This document shows positions 1 to 8,419 of a stretch of DNA of 64,000 bases, piece by piece. The notes beneath the pieces are model-generated. The model saw only the letters and a list, made by a program, of their open reading frames with translations, did not search any database and was not told where the DNA came from. The first letter of the stretch is position 1, and every line of letters starts with the position of its first letter. A program made the position numbers and the translations under genes. Source of the stretch: Mycolicibacterium peregrinum (lineage in GTDB: Bacteria > Actinomycetota > Actinomycetes > Mycobacteriales > Mycobacteriaceae). The DNA is taken from contig NZ_LZSO01000008.1 of NCBI RefSeq assembly GCF_001665785.1, positions 434,001-498,000 of the forward strand, in the 5' to 3' direction.

Positions 1-343
1 ATCGCCGTTGGTGGCCTACTGGTTCGGGCCGGACGATGCCGACTTCCGGCATTTCGTGAGCCATACCCGCAGCGGCGGGGTTGCCCGCAATGACTTTGCC
101 GCGCACATGATCCCGTCCGACGCCCCGTTCGGCGGAGTCGGACACAGCGGGACGGGCGCGTATCACGGTAAGGCCGGCTTCGATACGTTCAGCCACTACC
201 GCTCGGTGGTGGGCAACGACCTGCCGTTCAGCGTCACGGGTCAGGCGGCCAAGCCGTTCACCACCTCGATGCGGGTCAGCACCGATCTCATGCTGCGGCG
301 GGCCCGCAGCCGAACCGCCGCCCGGCTCAAGAAGTTTCGCTGA
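1..343 (+). CDS. Aldehyde dehydrogenase, C-terminal fragment
   Basis: The 3' end of an NAD(P)-dependent aldehyde dehydrogenase gene whose start lies outside the window; the reading frame is already open at base 2. The visible 113 residues match the C-terminal part of ALDH enzymes of the coniferyl-aldehyde dehydrogenase type: a late catalytic-domain segment (ARNDF), the conserved PFGGVGHSGTGAYHG loop and a FSHYRSVV segment. The nucleophilic Cys and the cofactor domain are not in view. It converges on the acyl-CoA ligase gene and overlaps its end by 17 bp. Next to an acyl-CoA ligase and oxygenases it probably oxidises an aldehyde intermediate to an acid, but the substrate cannot be told from this fragment. 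Confidence 0.85.
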   Translation, partial: SPLVAYWFGPDDADFRHFVSHTRSGGVARNDFAAHMIPSDAPFGGVGHSGTGAYHGKAGFDTFSHYRSVVGNDLPFSVTGQAAKPFTTSMRVSTDLMLRRARSRTAARLKKFR

Positions 344-1970
344 CCGCCTGCTCACGCGCCCAGCGGTAGTCGGCCTTGCCGGCGGGGCTGCGTTCGATCA
401 CCGGGCGGAACACCACGGCTTTGGGCAGCTTGTAGCGGGCGATCGAGGATTCGGCGTGCCGGATCAACTCGTCGGCTGCGGTCTCGACACCCTCGGCGAG
501 TGCCACGACGGCCACCACTTCCTGGCCCCAGCGTTCACTGGGACGCCCGGTGACCACCACGTCGCGCACCGCCGGGTGCGAGGCGATCGCGGATTCGACT
601 TCCTCTGCGAAGATCTTCTCGCCCCCGGAGTTGATGGTCACTGAATCACGGCCGAGCAGCTCGATCGCACCGCTGTCCAGATGGCGGGCTCGATCACCCG
701 GCGTCGCATAACGCACGCCGTCGATCACCGGGAAGGTCGCCGCTGTCTTGGCGGCGTCGCCCTTGTATCCCAGCGGCACGAACCCGCGCTGCGCCAGCCA
801 GCCCAGCCCGTCGTGACCGGCGGGCAGCACAGCGCTGAAATCCTCGGTCACCACACAGGTATCGGGTCCGGCGTTGAAGGTGCCGGTCGACACCGCGCCG
901 GGGGCCGACATGTGGCTCATCTGGGCGCCCGTCTCCGACGAACCCACGCCGTCGACCACGATGAGGTTGGCCTTGGCGTCGATGAGTTGCTGCTTGACGT
1001 AAGGGGTCAGCTGCGCACCGCCGTTGGCCACGACAGACAGGGATGACACGTCTGCAACCCCTGACCTGATCGCGTCCAGCAGGGGGCGGGCCATCGCGTC
1101 ACCCACCACCGTCGCCACCAGTACCTGCTCGCGTTCGATGGTGCGCACCACGTCGTCGGCGTCGAAACGATCCACCACGCCTGGAAAGACCAGCGTCTGG
1201 CCCGTGGTGGTCGCGGTCATCGCGGCCCACTGGGCCGCACCGTGGATCAGCGGCGGCAGGATCATCAGCTTGGTACCCGGATTGTCGACGGCACGCGCGA
1301 CGATCTCCTCGGCCGACTGCGCTCTCTCGCCGGTCACCATGTTGCGTCCGCCGAACGCGGTCATGAAGATGTCGTGCTGACGCCACAACACGCCCTTGGG
1401 CATTCCGGTCGTACCGCCGGTGTAGAGCACGTAGAGGTCGTCGGGGCAAGGCTCGACGGGCACCTCTGCCGAAGCGCCCTCGGCGACGATCGAGTCGTAA
1501 TCCACTGCGCCGTCGAGTGGCTCGTGGCCGGAGCCGTCGGCGATCTGGATCAGTACCCGCAATGCCGGGAGGTCTGGCAGAACCTCGGCCACCCGCGGCG
1601 CGAACGCGGAGTGGTACACCAGTGCGGATGCGCCGGAGTCGGCCAGCAGGTACTGCAATTCGTTCTTGACGTAGCGGTAGTTGACGTTGAACGGCGCGAC
1701 CCGGGCCCGGAAGGAGCCGAGCAGGGTTTCGACGAACTCGGGTCCGTTGTAGGCGTAGATCCCGAGCAGATCCTGGCCCACCTCGTGACCGGCGAGTGCG
1801 CCGCGTTCGATCTGTGCACCCAAACCGTGTGAATGCAGGTACGCCGCCAGGCGATTCGAGCGGTCCACGATCTGGCGGTAGGTGAACCGCCGGTCGCCCT
1901 GCACGACCAGTGGCCGGTCCGGAATGGCGGCGGCGACGGCCTCGGCGATGGCTGGAACGGTGAACTGCAC
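327..1970 (-). CDS. Acyl-CoA synthetase, FadD family (AMP-binding)
   Basis: A 547-residue ANL-superfamily ligase that should activate a carboxylic acid to an acyl-AMP and then an acyl-CoA. The phosphate-binding motif YTGGTTGMPKG lies near residue 185, the adenylate-binding region (GYKGD, ATPGDRARHLDSG, GRDSVTINSGGEK) in the C-terminal third, and the catalytic Lys in SPAGKADYRW close to the end. The length is normal for FadD proteins. The GTG start is preceded by AGAGGAG. It is the last gene of a three-gene operon: Rieske oxygenase, isochorismatase-fold protein (20-bp gap), ligase. Substrate unknown; the neighbours suggest an oxygenated catabolite rather than a plain fatty acid. Confidence 0.88.
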   Translation of the reverse strand: MQFTVPAIAEAVAAAIPDRPLVVQGDRRFTYRQIVDRSNRLAAYLHSHGLGAQIERGALAGHEVGQDLLGIYAYNGPEFVETLLGSFRARVAPFNVNYRYVKNELQYLLADSGASALVYHSAFAPRVAEVLPDLPALRVLIQIADGSGHEPLDGAVDYDSIVAEGASAEVPVEPCPDDLYVLYTGGTTGMPKGVLWRQHDIFMTAFGGRNMVTGERAQSAEEIVARAVDNPGTKLMILPPLIHGAAQWAAMTATTTGQTLVFPGVVDRFDADDVVRTIEREQVLVATVVGDAMARPLLDAIRSGVADVSSLSVVANGGAQLTPYVKQQLIDAKANLIVVDGVGSSETGAQMSHMSAPGAVSTGTFNAGPDTCVVTEDFSAVLPAGHDGLGWLAQRGFVPLGYKGDAAKTAATFPVIDGVRYATPGDRARHLDSGAIELLGRDSVTINSGGEKIFAEEVESAIASHPAVRDVVVTGRPSERWGQEVVAVVALAEGVETAADELIRHAESSIARYKLPKAVVFRPVIERSPAGKADYRWAREQAVSETS

Positions 1971-1990
1971 GGGCTTCTCCTCTTGGGCGG

Positions 1991-2608
1991 TCAGCGCTGC
2001 CAGGCGTGCAGCAGGTCGTCGGTCGTGGTGACGGTGGCGAGCAGGGACAACGTGTTGTCGATGACCGCGTCGGCATAGGCCGTCGGAATACCGGCCACCG
2101 CATCGCGCGGCAGTACCACCCGGTACCCGGCGTTGACCGCGTCCATCACCAGGTTGATGATCGCGATGTTCACCGAGACTCCGACGGCCACGATGGTGCT
2201 CACGCCGAGGTTGCGAAGAACGGCATCCAGATCGGTGCCGCCCATCGGTCCCAGTCCGTGCCAGCGGGACAGGACGAGATCATCTGGCTCCGGGCCGAAT
2301 TCGGGCAGAAGAGTGGCTCCCGGGGTGCCGGGCAGGATGCCGACGTCGTTGCGGCCGATGGCGAAGATCTTGGCGTTGTGGTTGGAGCCCAGCCCGTCCG
2401 GGCGCCGTTGCACCAGACAGTGCACCACCCTGGCAGAGACGGCCCGCGCCGCCGGTAGCAGCCTGGCGATGTTGGGTAGCGCCTCCCGGCGCGCCTCGTC
2501 GGCAAGGGCGGCCAACCCCGCGTCGGGACCGACCACAGCGCCCTGGCATTCCTGGGTGACGATCGCGGTGTGCCCGGGCGCGACCAGCTCTGTCAGGTTG
2601 GGTCTCAT
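1991..2608 (-). CDS. Isochorismatase-fold protein lacking the catalytic Cys
   Basis: A 205-residue protein with the layout of the isochorismatase/cysteine hydrolase family, for example SRWHGLGPMGGTDLDAVLR followed by AGYRVVLPRDAVAG. The usual triad is not intact. The N-terminal Asp position reads TQECQG, the Lys that normally precedes the active loop is Arg (LSRWHG), and the helix that normally carries the nucleophilic Cys reads GVSVNIAIINL. I infer that it is not a standard cysteine hydrolase and may be a structural or ligand-binding relative. The ATG start was chosen because it overlaps the stop codon of the Rieske gene (ATGA), implying translational coupling; upstream extensions run into that gene. 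Confidence 0.78.
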   Translation of the reverse strand: MRPNLTELVAPGHTAIVTQECQGAVVGPDAGLAALADEARREALPNIARLLPAARAVSARVVHCLVQRRPDGLGSNHNAKIFAIGRNDVGILPGTPGATLLPEFGPEPDDLVLSRWHGLGPMGGTDLDAVLRNLGVSTIVAVGVSVNIAIINLVMDAVNAGYRVVLPRDAVAGIPTAYADAVIDNTLSLLATVTTTDDLLHAWQR

Positions 2609-3621
2609 ACGCCGGCAACAGCGCTCTCGACGGGGGGAACCTCGTAGAACTGGGTGGCCCACTTACGCATGGCCATATACGGTTTCGCGTCGATCTTGGC
2701 CAGGGGCGGATGCTCGACATACTTCTGGTAGCGCCAGATGTCGCAGTCCTCCCACACGGTCTTGAGGAACTGCTTCTCTACCTTTGCCCGCACCTGCTCG
2801 GGAGGAACATCGGAGGTTTCGCCAGGAACCTTCGGCCACCAGATCGAATAGAACATGTCCGACACCTCGTCATCGACCGGGGTGCAGGCGAAGATCAACC
2901 GGTGGTTCGACGAACCCTCGAAGGCGCTCATGGCGAAGCCGAGCCCGGAGAAGTGACTGTGAATCCGCAGCGCCATCTTGTCAGGGTCGTCGCTGCGGGC
3001 GTCGGGCCAGCCGGTCAGGAACCGCCACTCCTCGTCGACATGCTCCCAGTGCAGGCACACCGGCGTCACCGTCGCGCCGTGAACATAGCGGAAATGTGAA
3101 CTGTCGGGCCCATTTTCAGCCACGATCTGTGGATGGACCGGGATCGCGTCGGCCCGGCTGGAGAACTCGGGGTAGGGCCGGTAGTACGCATTCGGGTCGG
3201 TGTCGAACTGCGGGAACTTGTGGAAGATGTCGGGCAGTTCCCACTGCGGTTCCTTGCCCTCGGGCTGGTACCACATGAAGATGCAGCCGTACTGCTCCTT
3301 GACCCGGTAGGACCGCAGTCGCAGGCCACGGTTCGGCTTGTCGGGTTGGTAGGGGATGTAGGTGTTGTTGCCTTCGGGGCCCCACCGCCAGCCGTGGAAC
3401 GGGCACTCGACGCAGTCACCGACGACCTTGCCGCCGTGACCGATGTGGGCACCCAGATGCTTGCAGTGGGCTTCCAGTACATGCAGCTCACCGGACTCGT
3501 CGCGGTAGGCGGCGAGGTCCTCACCGAAGTACTTGAGCGCCTTTACATCGCCGACCTCGTACTCGGCCGACCAGCCAATCATGAACCAGCCGGTGACCTT
3601 CCAGGTGAACGGCACTTTCAT
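2605..3621 (-). CDS. Rieske non-heme iron oxygenase, KshA-like
   Basis: A 338-residue oxygenase component. The Rieske [2Fe-2S] site is seen as CKHLGAH near residue 53 and CPFHGW about 20 residues later. The mononuclear iron site follows as NGPDSSHFRYVH near residue 170. This arrangement and length resemble 3-ketosteroid 9-alpha-hydroxylase oxygenase (KshA) and related single-component-terminal oxygenases that need a separate ferredoxin reductase; no reductase is in the window. It is the first gene of an operon with the isochorismatase-fold protein and the acyl-CoA ligase. The ATG follows AGGAGG. A shared 18-bp element lies 51 bp upstream. The exact substrate (steroid, terpenoid or aromatic) is not resolved. 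Confidence 0.85.
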   Translation of the reverse strand: MKVPFTWKVTGWFMIGWSAEYEVGDVKALKYFGEDLAAYRDESGELHVLEAHCKHLGAHIGHGGKVVGDCVECPFHGWRWGPEGNNTYIPYQPDKPNRGLRLRSYRVKEQYGCIFMWYQPEGKEPQWELPDIFHKFPQFDTDPNAYYRPYPEFSSRADAIPVHPQIVAENGPDSSHFRYVHGATVTPVCLHWEHVDEEWRFLTGWPDARSDDPDKMALRIHSHFSGLGFAMSAFEGSSNHRLIFACTPVDDEVSDMFYSIWWPKVPGETSDVPPEQVRAKVEKQFLKTVWEDCDIWRYQKYVEHPPLAKIDAKPYMAMRKWATQFYEVPPVESAVAGV

Positions 3622-3671
3622 GGCCAGCTGCCTCCTGTTTCACTGCTCTCGCAATCCGTACGGAAGACATT

Positions 3672-3689
3672 ACAGTAGTGGTTACTGCA
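3672..3689 (+). promoter_or_regulatory. Copy a of shared 18-bp element
   Basis: ACAGTAGTGGTTACTGCA, in the intergenic region between the Rieske operon (-) and a small hypothetical gene (+). It contains the inverted repeat CAGTA-N5-TACTG and is the most divergent of five related elements (about 12 of 18 bases match copy b). It could be a repressor operator or a conserved -10 region, since TACYGT also fits the mycobacterial TANNNT -10 pattern. Confidence 0.45.
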
Positions 3690-3822
3690 CTGGAAGTGTG
3701 CGCCGACGACATGTGTGCCCAACCCGAAAAATTTTCCGTCTCAGGCCAGCCCGGAGAGAGCTTAGGGTTGGAACGTCAATGATGAATGTCGTTCATGTTT
3801 TCAGGCATGGTTAGGGGTAGGC

Positions 3823-4179
3823 GTGAGTCCGGATTTCTCAATGGTCGATTCGGCGCAGAAGGCTGAGGAGCTTTATGCGCAAGGCCAATTGGAGCGAATG
3901 CTGCTCTTGCCGGCCGAATTCGGCGGGGTCGACATCGAGCAGAACGTGGTGTACGTGCCGGTCGGCTTCACCGCGGCCAAGGCGGAGATCGACAACAACG
4001 TCATCTCTCCGCTGATCCAGGAAGGGAAGGTGCAGGCGTATTCGGCAGTGCCTGAGTACGAGGGCGCCAGCTTCGTACCCATCGCCATCCAGATATCTGC
4101 TTGGCACCCCGACTCCCCTGAGACAAGCACAGTCGCCGGAACGCTCGCGGCGTGGGGGTCGGCTGTAGAGCGCGGCTGA
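3823..4179 (+). CDS. Conserved-looking small protein, function unknown
   Basis: A 118-residue acidic soluble protein with no signal peptide or membrane segment; I do not recognise the family. The sequence reads as a compact alpha/beta domain, with YVPVGF and FVPIAIQISAWHP strands around a helix containing NNVISPLIQEGKV. It starts at GTG, with an in-frame ATG six codons later as the alternative. It lies alone between the divergent Rieske operon and a SnoaL-fold gene 78 bp downstream, so it may belong to the same catabolic island. Confidence 0.6.
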   Translation: MSPDFSMVDSAQKAEELYAQGQLERMLLLPAEFGGVDIEQNVVYVPVGFTAAKAEIDNNVISPLIQEGKVQAYSAVPEYEGASFVPIAIQISAWHPDSPETSTVAGTLAAWGSAVERG

Positions 4180-4207
4180 CTCGGGGGGCGATCGGCCGCG
4201 AATCGTA

Positions 4208-4225
4208 ACTGAGGTGCTTACCGTA
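4208..4225 (+). promoter_or_regulatory. Copy b of shared 18-bp element
   Basis: ACTGAGGTGCTTACCGTA, ending 32 bp before the SnoaL-fold gene. It matches copy d (14305) at 15 of 18 positions and copy c (5732) in the ACTGA and TTACCGTA blocks. It is either an operator or an extended -10 promoter block. Confidence 0.5.
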
Positions 4226-4257
4226 TAGTTCGCCGCAGTCGATCAGGAGGTGACCCG

Positions 4258-4692
4258 TTGTCCGACGACATCGAGGCGATCAAGCAGCTCAAAGCCCGCT
4301 ACTGCCGGTTCCTGGACACCAAGGACATCGACGCCTGGCGCGCATTGTTCGTCGACGACGTCGTGGTGACACTCGACATGGCCGTCTCGACCGGCGGTGC
4401 CGATCCGCAGACAGCACCTCCACTGAAAAGCTTCGACGAGTTCTTCCCGGTGGTGTGGGGCGGTGTCGAACACGCGGCGACGGTGCACCATTGCCACACC
4501 CCGGAGATCATGCTGACCTCCGACACGACCGCAACGGGTATCTGGGCCATGGAGGACATGTTGTTTTTCGCCGACGGCAATGAGTTGCACGGGGCCGGTC
4601 ACTACCATGAGACCTACGAAAAGCGTGACGGCACATGGCTGATCACCAGTCTGCACCTGACTCGTACCTGGTTGAAGTTCAAGACCGCCTAG
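4258..4692 (+). CDS. SnoaL-like / NTF2-fold protein
   Basis: A 144-residue protein of the SnoaL-like (NTF2-fold) superfamily. The N-terminal helix pattern DIEAIKQLKARYCRFLDTKDIDAWRALFVDDVV is typical, and the C-terminal sheet reads YHETYEKRDGTWLITSLHLTRTWLK. Relatives act as small-molecule isomerases, hydrolases or cyclases in polyketide and steroid metabolism; delta-5-3-ketosteroid isomerase shares the fold. A TTG start is preceded by AGGAGG, which fixes the start. It is monocistronic and converges on an LLM oxidoreductase across a hairpin. Its catalytic role is unassigned. Confidence 0.8.
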   Translation: MSDDIEAIKQLKARYCRFLDTKDIDAWRALFVDDVVVTLDMAVSTGGADPQTAPPLKSFDEFFPVVWGGVEHAATVHHCHTPEIMLTSDTTATGIWAMEDMLFFADGNELHGAGHYHETYEKRDGTWLITSLHLTRTWLKFKTA

Positions 4693-4712
4693 GCGGTGAA
4701 TCGTCCGCGTAA

Positions 4713-4758
4713 GTAACGCTGTGGCGAATTATCTGGCCAAACACCGCCGTGGCGTTAC
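4713..4758. terminator. Hairpin between convergent genes
   Basis: The arm GTAACGCTGTGGCG (4713-4726) pairs with CGCCGTGGCGTTAC (4745-4758) as a 14-bp stem that includes three G-U wobbles in + strand RNA. It sits between the SnoaL gene and the convergent LLM gene, and its right arm covers the LLM stop codon. Likely terminator; no U-tract, as is common in mycobacteria. Confidence 0.55.
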
Positions 4759-5696
4759 AAACGTGCATCCGAGACGCCCTGGTCGGCAACAAGATTCATC
4801 GCCTCGCTAAATGCCTTGATGTAGTCGACCGCGGCGTCCGGACTGCTGCCGTCCACGTGCACCACGGCCCAGGTGGCGCCGTGGCCGGCGAGTTCGGCAA
4901 GACCCTCCTGCGCGCGGCGCAGCGAAGCCGCGTCGTCCAGATCGGTATGCGGACACACCACCTGGATGTCGACGGACGACGGGTCACGACCAGCATCGGC
5001 GAGTCGGTCGCGCAGGCGCTGTACGGCGGTGCCGAACTGGTCGGCGTTCTCGATGGTGGTGGTCCGCACGGTCGACGCCATGCCTGCCGCGGCGATGATG
5101 GGCATCCATCCGTTGCCGTGCGCGACCACACGCCGGATCGCGGCGCCGCCGTTCCCGCCGATCCAGAGCGGGGGATGAGGCTGCTGAGCCGTGCGCTGCA
5201 GGGCGACGGGTCCGACCGCCCCGAAATCCTGCCCGGAAAACGGCGTTTCGGGATCCGCCCAGATGGAATGCAGAGCCGCCAACGCTTCGTCGAGCAGTTC
5301 GGCACGACGGTCGATGTCCACACCCACTGCCGAGAACTCGGATCGCAGGTAACCGGCCCCCACTCCCGCGATGAGCCGGCCGCCCGAGATCAGGTCGAGG
5401 CTGCCCAGTGCCTTGGCTGACAGGTACGGGTTCCGGAAGGGGAGCACGTAGAGGTTGGTCATCAACCGGATGTGCGAGGTGGCTGCCGCCATGAAGCTCA
5501 GCGCGGCGATCGGGTCGAGTGTGTTGTGGCCCCCGTTGTTCCGCCACTTGACCGAGGGGGCCGGATGCTCGCTCAACGCAATCGCCGAGAACCCCGCCGC
5601 TTCGGCCCGGGTGGCTACCGCGCGGATGGCCTCGGGTTGCAGGAAATCGTCAGGTGCGGTGGGCAGCTCGCTGGGGTATTCCAGGGTGTACTTCAT
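4755..5696 (-). CDS. F420-dependent LLM-class oxidoreductase
   Basis: A 313-residue bacterial luciferase-like protein. Family features include the N-terminal strand leading to ALSEHPAPS, the loop AATSHIRLMTNLYVLPFRNPYL, and SGGRLIAGVGAGYLRSEF followed by HPPLWIGGNGGAAIRRV. These are typical of F420-dependent mycobacterial members (TIM barrel, deazaflavin bound at the C-terminal end of the barrel). The ATG is preceded by GGGGAG. It is transcribed divergently from the epimerase/BVMO operon, with copy c of the shared element between them. It probably reduces or oxidises an intermediate of the same pathway. Confidence 0.85.
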   Translation of the reverse strand: MKYTLEYPSELPTAPDDFLQPEAIRAVATRAEAAGFSAIALSEHPAPSVKWRNNGGHNTLDPIAALSFMAAATSHIRLMTNLYVLPFRNPYLSAKALGSLDLISGGRLIAGVGAGYLRSEFSAVGVDIDRRAELLDEALAALHSIWADPETPFSGQDFGAVGPVALQRTAQQPHPPLWIGGNGGAAIRRVVAHGNGWMPIIAAAGMASTVRTTTIENADQFGTAVQRLRDRLADAGRDPSSVDIQVVCPHTDLDDAASLRRAQEGLAELAGHGATWAVVHVDGSSPDAAVDYIKAFSEAMNLVADQGVSDARL

Positions 5697-5731
5697 CGAT
5701 CTCCCCGTTTCTGACCCATTCTCGGGACGCT

Positions 5732-5749
5732 ACTGAAAGCGTTACCGTA
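5732..5749 (+). promoter_or_regulatory. Copy c of shared 18-bp element
   Basis: ACTGAAAGCGTTACCGTA in the divergent promoter region of the LLM gene (-) and the epimerase/BVMO operon (+). With its flanking T it reads as an imperfect dyad, TACTGAA-N4-TTACCGTA. Confidence 0.5.
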
Positions 5750-5786
5750 ACATCGATCGCTGATTGCCGATTCGGATGGAGTGGTG

Positions 5787-6806
5787 ATGGATCGCCGGCG
5801 AAAAGTACTGGTCATGGGCGCAAGCGGAAACGTGGGTGCCTGTGTCACCCGCCAGCTTGTCGAGCGCGGTGACGACGTGCGGGTGCTGCTGCGACGGAGC
5901 AGTTCGACGAAGGGTATCGATGGCGTCGAGGTAGAACGCTGCTATGGAGACATCTTCGACACCGAGGCGGTGGCTGCTGCGATCGCCGACCGCGACGTGG
6001 TGTTCTACTGCGTCGTCGACACCCGTGCACATCTGGCCGACCCCACGCCACTTTTCAACACCAACGTCGAGGGCCTGCGCAATGTGCTGGACGTCGCGGT
6101 GAATGCGGATCTGCAGCGTTTCGTGTTCCTCAGCACCATCGGCACGATCGCCGTCGGTGACGATGGGGCCACCGTCGACGAGGACACCCCGTTCAACTGG
6201 GCAGGCAAGGGCGGGCCCTACATCGAATCCCGCCGTCAGGCCGAAGATCTGGTGTTGTCGTATGCGCGCGAGCGTGGGCTGCCGGCGGTGGCGATGTGCG
6301 TGTCCAACCCGTACGGTCCGCCCGACTGGCAGCCCAGGCAGGGCGCGCTCGTCGCAATGGCAGCGTTCGGACAGTTGCCGGTCTACGTCAGAGGCGTGGG
6401 CGCGGAGGTGGTCGGAATAGATGACGCTGCCGATGCTCTCATCCGGGCCGCGGAACGGGGCCGGATCGGCGAGCGCTACATCGTCTCCGAAAGGTATATG
6501 TCCCAACGGGAGATGTTCACCACGGCCGCGGAGGCTGTCGGTGCCCGACCGCCCAGATTCGGAATCCCGATGGCACCGCTCTATGCCTTCGGGTGGCTTG
6601 CCGGTATGTCGAATCGATTGTTCGGCACCGACTTTCCGATGAACCTCACGGCGGCGCGGCTGATGTGGCTGACCTCGCCCGCCGATCATGGGAAGGCCAC
6701 CCGCGATCTGGTTTGGAAGCCCGCTCCTACCGCCGAATCGATCGGCCGGGCAGCACAGTTCTACGTCGACCGGAAGAACCGCAACGAAAAGGTCATCGAC
6801 TTGTGA
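5787..6806 (+). CDS. NAD(P)-dependent epimerase/dehydratase-like extended SDR
   Basis: A 339-residue extended SDR resembling NmrA-like and 3-beta-hydroxysteroid dehydrogenase/isomerase proteins. The Rossmann nucleotide motif GASGNVGACV lies near residue 11, and a FVFLSTIGT strand carries the catalytic Ser/Thr region. The expected YxxxK reads YIESR (GPYIESRRQAE), so Lys is replaced by Arg. The C-terminal substrate domain is complete. ATG 5787 is chosen with GGAG five bases upstream; GTG codons at 5781 and 5784 are alternatives. Its stop overlaps the BVMO start (GTGA), so the two are co-translated. It probably converts a hydroxyl/keto group before or after the Baeyer-Villiger step. Confidence 0.8.
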   Translation: MDRRRKVLVMGASGNVGACVTRQLVERGDDVRVLLRRSSSTKGIDGVEVERCYGDIFDTEAVAAAIADRDVVFYCVVDTRAHLADPTPLFNTNVEGLRNVLDVAVNADLQRFVFLSTIGTIAVGDDGATVDEDTPFNWAGKGGPYIESRRQAEDLVLSYARERGLPAVAMCVSNPYGPPDWQPRQGALVAMAAFGQLPVYVRGVGAEVVGIDDAADALIRAAERGRIGERYIVSERYMSQREMFTTAAEAVGARPPRFGIPMAPLYAFGWLAGMSNRLFGTDFPMNLTAARLMWLTSPADHGKATRDLVWKPAPTAESIGRAAQFYVDRKNRNEKVIDL

Positions 6807-8419
6807 GCGTCACAGATTTCGATGTGATCGTCGTCGGCGCCGGATTCTCCGGCTTGTATGCACTACATCGCCTACGAGATCAGGGCCTGCGGGTGCGGGT
6901 CCTGGAGAAGGCCGGTGATGTCGGCGGCACCTGGCTGGTCAACCGGTACCCGGGTGCCCGCTGCGACATCGAGAGCATCGAATACTCCTACAGCTTCAGC
7001 GAGGAGATCCAGCAGGAGTGGGTGTGGACGGAGACGATGCCGGCTCAGCCGGAAATCGAGGCGTACCTGAACTTCGTCGCCGACCGGCTGGACCTTCGCC
7101 GTGACATCGCCTTCGGTACCGAGGTCGTGGCGATGACCTTCGACGAAGACGCCTCGCAGTGGACGGTCACCACCGCCGACGGCCAGGTGCTGCGCACACC
7201 GTTCGTGGTCGCCGCCACCGGAATCCTGTCGGTGCCACTGGAACCCGACATCGCTGGAACGGACCGCTTCACCGGCACCTCGCTCTACACGAGCCGCTGG
7301 CCGCGCGAGGGAGTCGACCTCTCCAGGAAGCGGGTCGGGGTGATCGGCACCGGTTCCACCGGCGTGCAGCTGATCCCGGTGGTGGCGGGGCAGTGTGAAC
7401 ATCTGACGGTGTTCCAGCGGTCTCCGGCGTTCACGCTGCCGTGGCAGGTCCGGTCCTTCGAACCCGGGGAACTCGACGCGCTCAAGGCTGACTATGCGGC
7501 CATCCGCGCAGCGCAGCGGGAACATCCAGTCGGGGCGGCGCGGCTCAGTGCGTTCTCGGTGCTGCTCGAGATGCTGGTGCGGCCGCCGGTGAAAACCGCT
7601 TCGCCCGAGGAGAAACGGCGTGCCGTCGAGGAATACGGCGTGATGGGCGCGCTCAACTGGGGTGATGTCTTCTTCGACATCGACGCCAACCGGATGGCCA
7701 CCGAACTCTACGGCCAAGCCGTGGCCCGCATCGTTGAGGACCCGCAGACCGCGGCGTCGCTGACGCCGAGCCACCCGTTCGCGTGCAAGCGGCCCATCAT
7801 CGACCAGGGCTATTACGAGACATACAACCGTGACAACGTCACTCTGGTCGACCTGCGGAAGGGTGCCGTCCGTGAGGTGACGGCGACCGGGATCTCGACC
7901 GAGCAAGGTGACTTCGATCTCGATGTGATCGTGTATGCCACGGGATTCGACGCCATGACCGGCGCGTTGAGCCGGATCGACGTGCAGGGCCGCGACGGCA
8001 TGATGCTGGGGGAGTGCTGGTCCAAGGAGGGCGCGCTGTCCTATCTGGGCGTGGCCGTGGCCGGGTTCCCGAACCTGTTCACCGTCCAGGGCCCGGGAAG
8101 TCCCTCGGCGGCAACGAACTTCGTAGCAGCCCTGGAGCAACATGTGGAGTGGATCGCGGACTGCATCGGCTACCTGAGGTCCGGTGGACGCCGGAGCATC
8201 GAGGCGACGGCGCAGGCGCAGGACGAATGGGTCGAGCACACCACGGCGTTGGTGGAGCCCACGGTGCTGATGGACCCGAGTTGCAACTCCTGGTACAACG
8301 GCGGCAACGTGCCCGGTAAGAAGCGGATGTATCTTGGCTACACCGCGGGGATCCCCGAATACCGTCGCCGCTGCGATCAGATAGCCGCTGACGGGTATAC
8401 GGGATTCACCATTGCATAG
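6803..8419 (+). CDS. Flavin-containing monooxygenase, Baeyer-Villiger type
   Basis: A 538-residue FAD/NADPH monooxygenase related to cyclohexanone monooxygenase. The first dinucleotide motif GAGFSGLYALHRL is at the N-terminus, GGTWLVNRYPGARCD follows, and a second NADPH motif GTGSTGVQL is mid-protein. The BVMO fingerprint FxGxxxHxxxW(P/D) is present as FTGTSLYTSRWP, with Tyr in place of His. The family inserts oxygen next to a ketone to form an ester or lactone. It is translationally coupled to the epimerase upstream (GTGA) and overlaps the hydrolase downstream by 8 bp, a classic ketone-to-ester-to-acid/alcohol arrangement. Substrate unknown. Confidence 0.88.
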   Translation: MSVTDFDVIVVGAGFSGLYALHRLRDQGLRVRVLEKAGDVGGTWLVNRYPGARCDIESIEYSYSFSEEIQQEWVWTETMPAQPEIEAYLNFVADRLDLRRDIAFGTEVVAMTFDEDASQWTVTTADGQVLRTPFVVAATGILSVPLEPDIAGTDRFTGTSLYTSRWPREGVDLSRKRVGVIGTGSTGVQLIPVVAGQCEHLTVFQRSPAFTLPWQVRSFEPGELDALKADYAAIRAAQREHPVGAARLSAFSVLLEMLVRPPVKTASPEEKRRAVEEYGVMGALNWGDVFFDIDANRMATELYGQAVARIVEDPQTAASLTPSHPFACKRPIIDQGYYETYNRDNVTLVDLRKGAVREVTATGISTEQGDFDLDVIVYATGFDAMTGALSRIDVQGRDGMMLGECWSKEGALSYLGVAVAGFPNLFTVQGPGSPSAATNFVAALEQHVEWIADCIGYLRSGGRRSIEATAQAQDEWVEHTTALVEPTVLMDPSCNSWYNGGNVPGKKRMYLGYTAGIPEYRRRCDQIAADGYTGFTIA

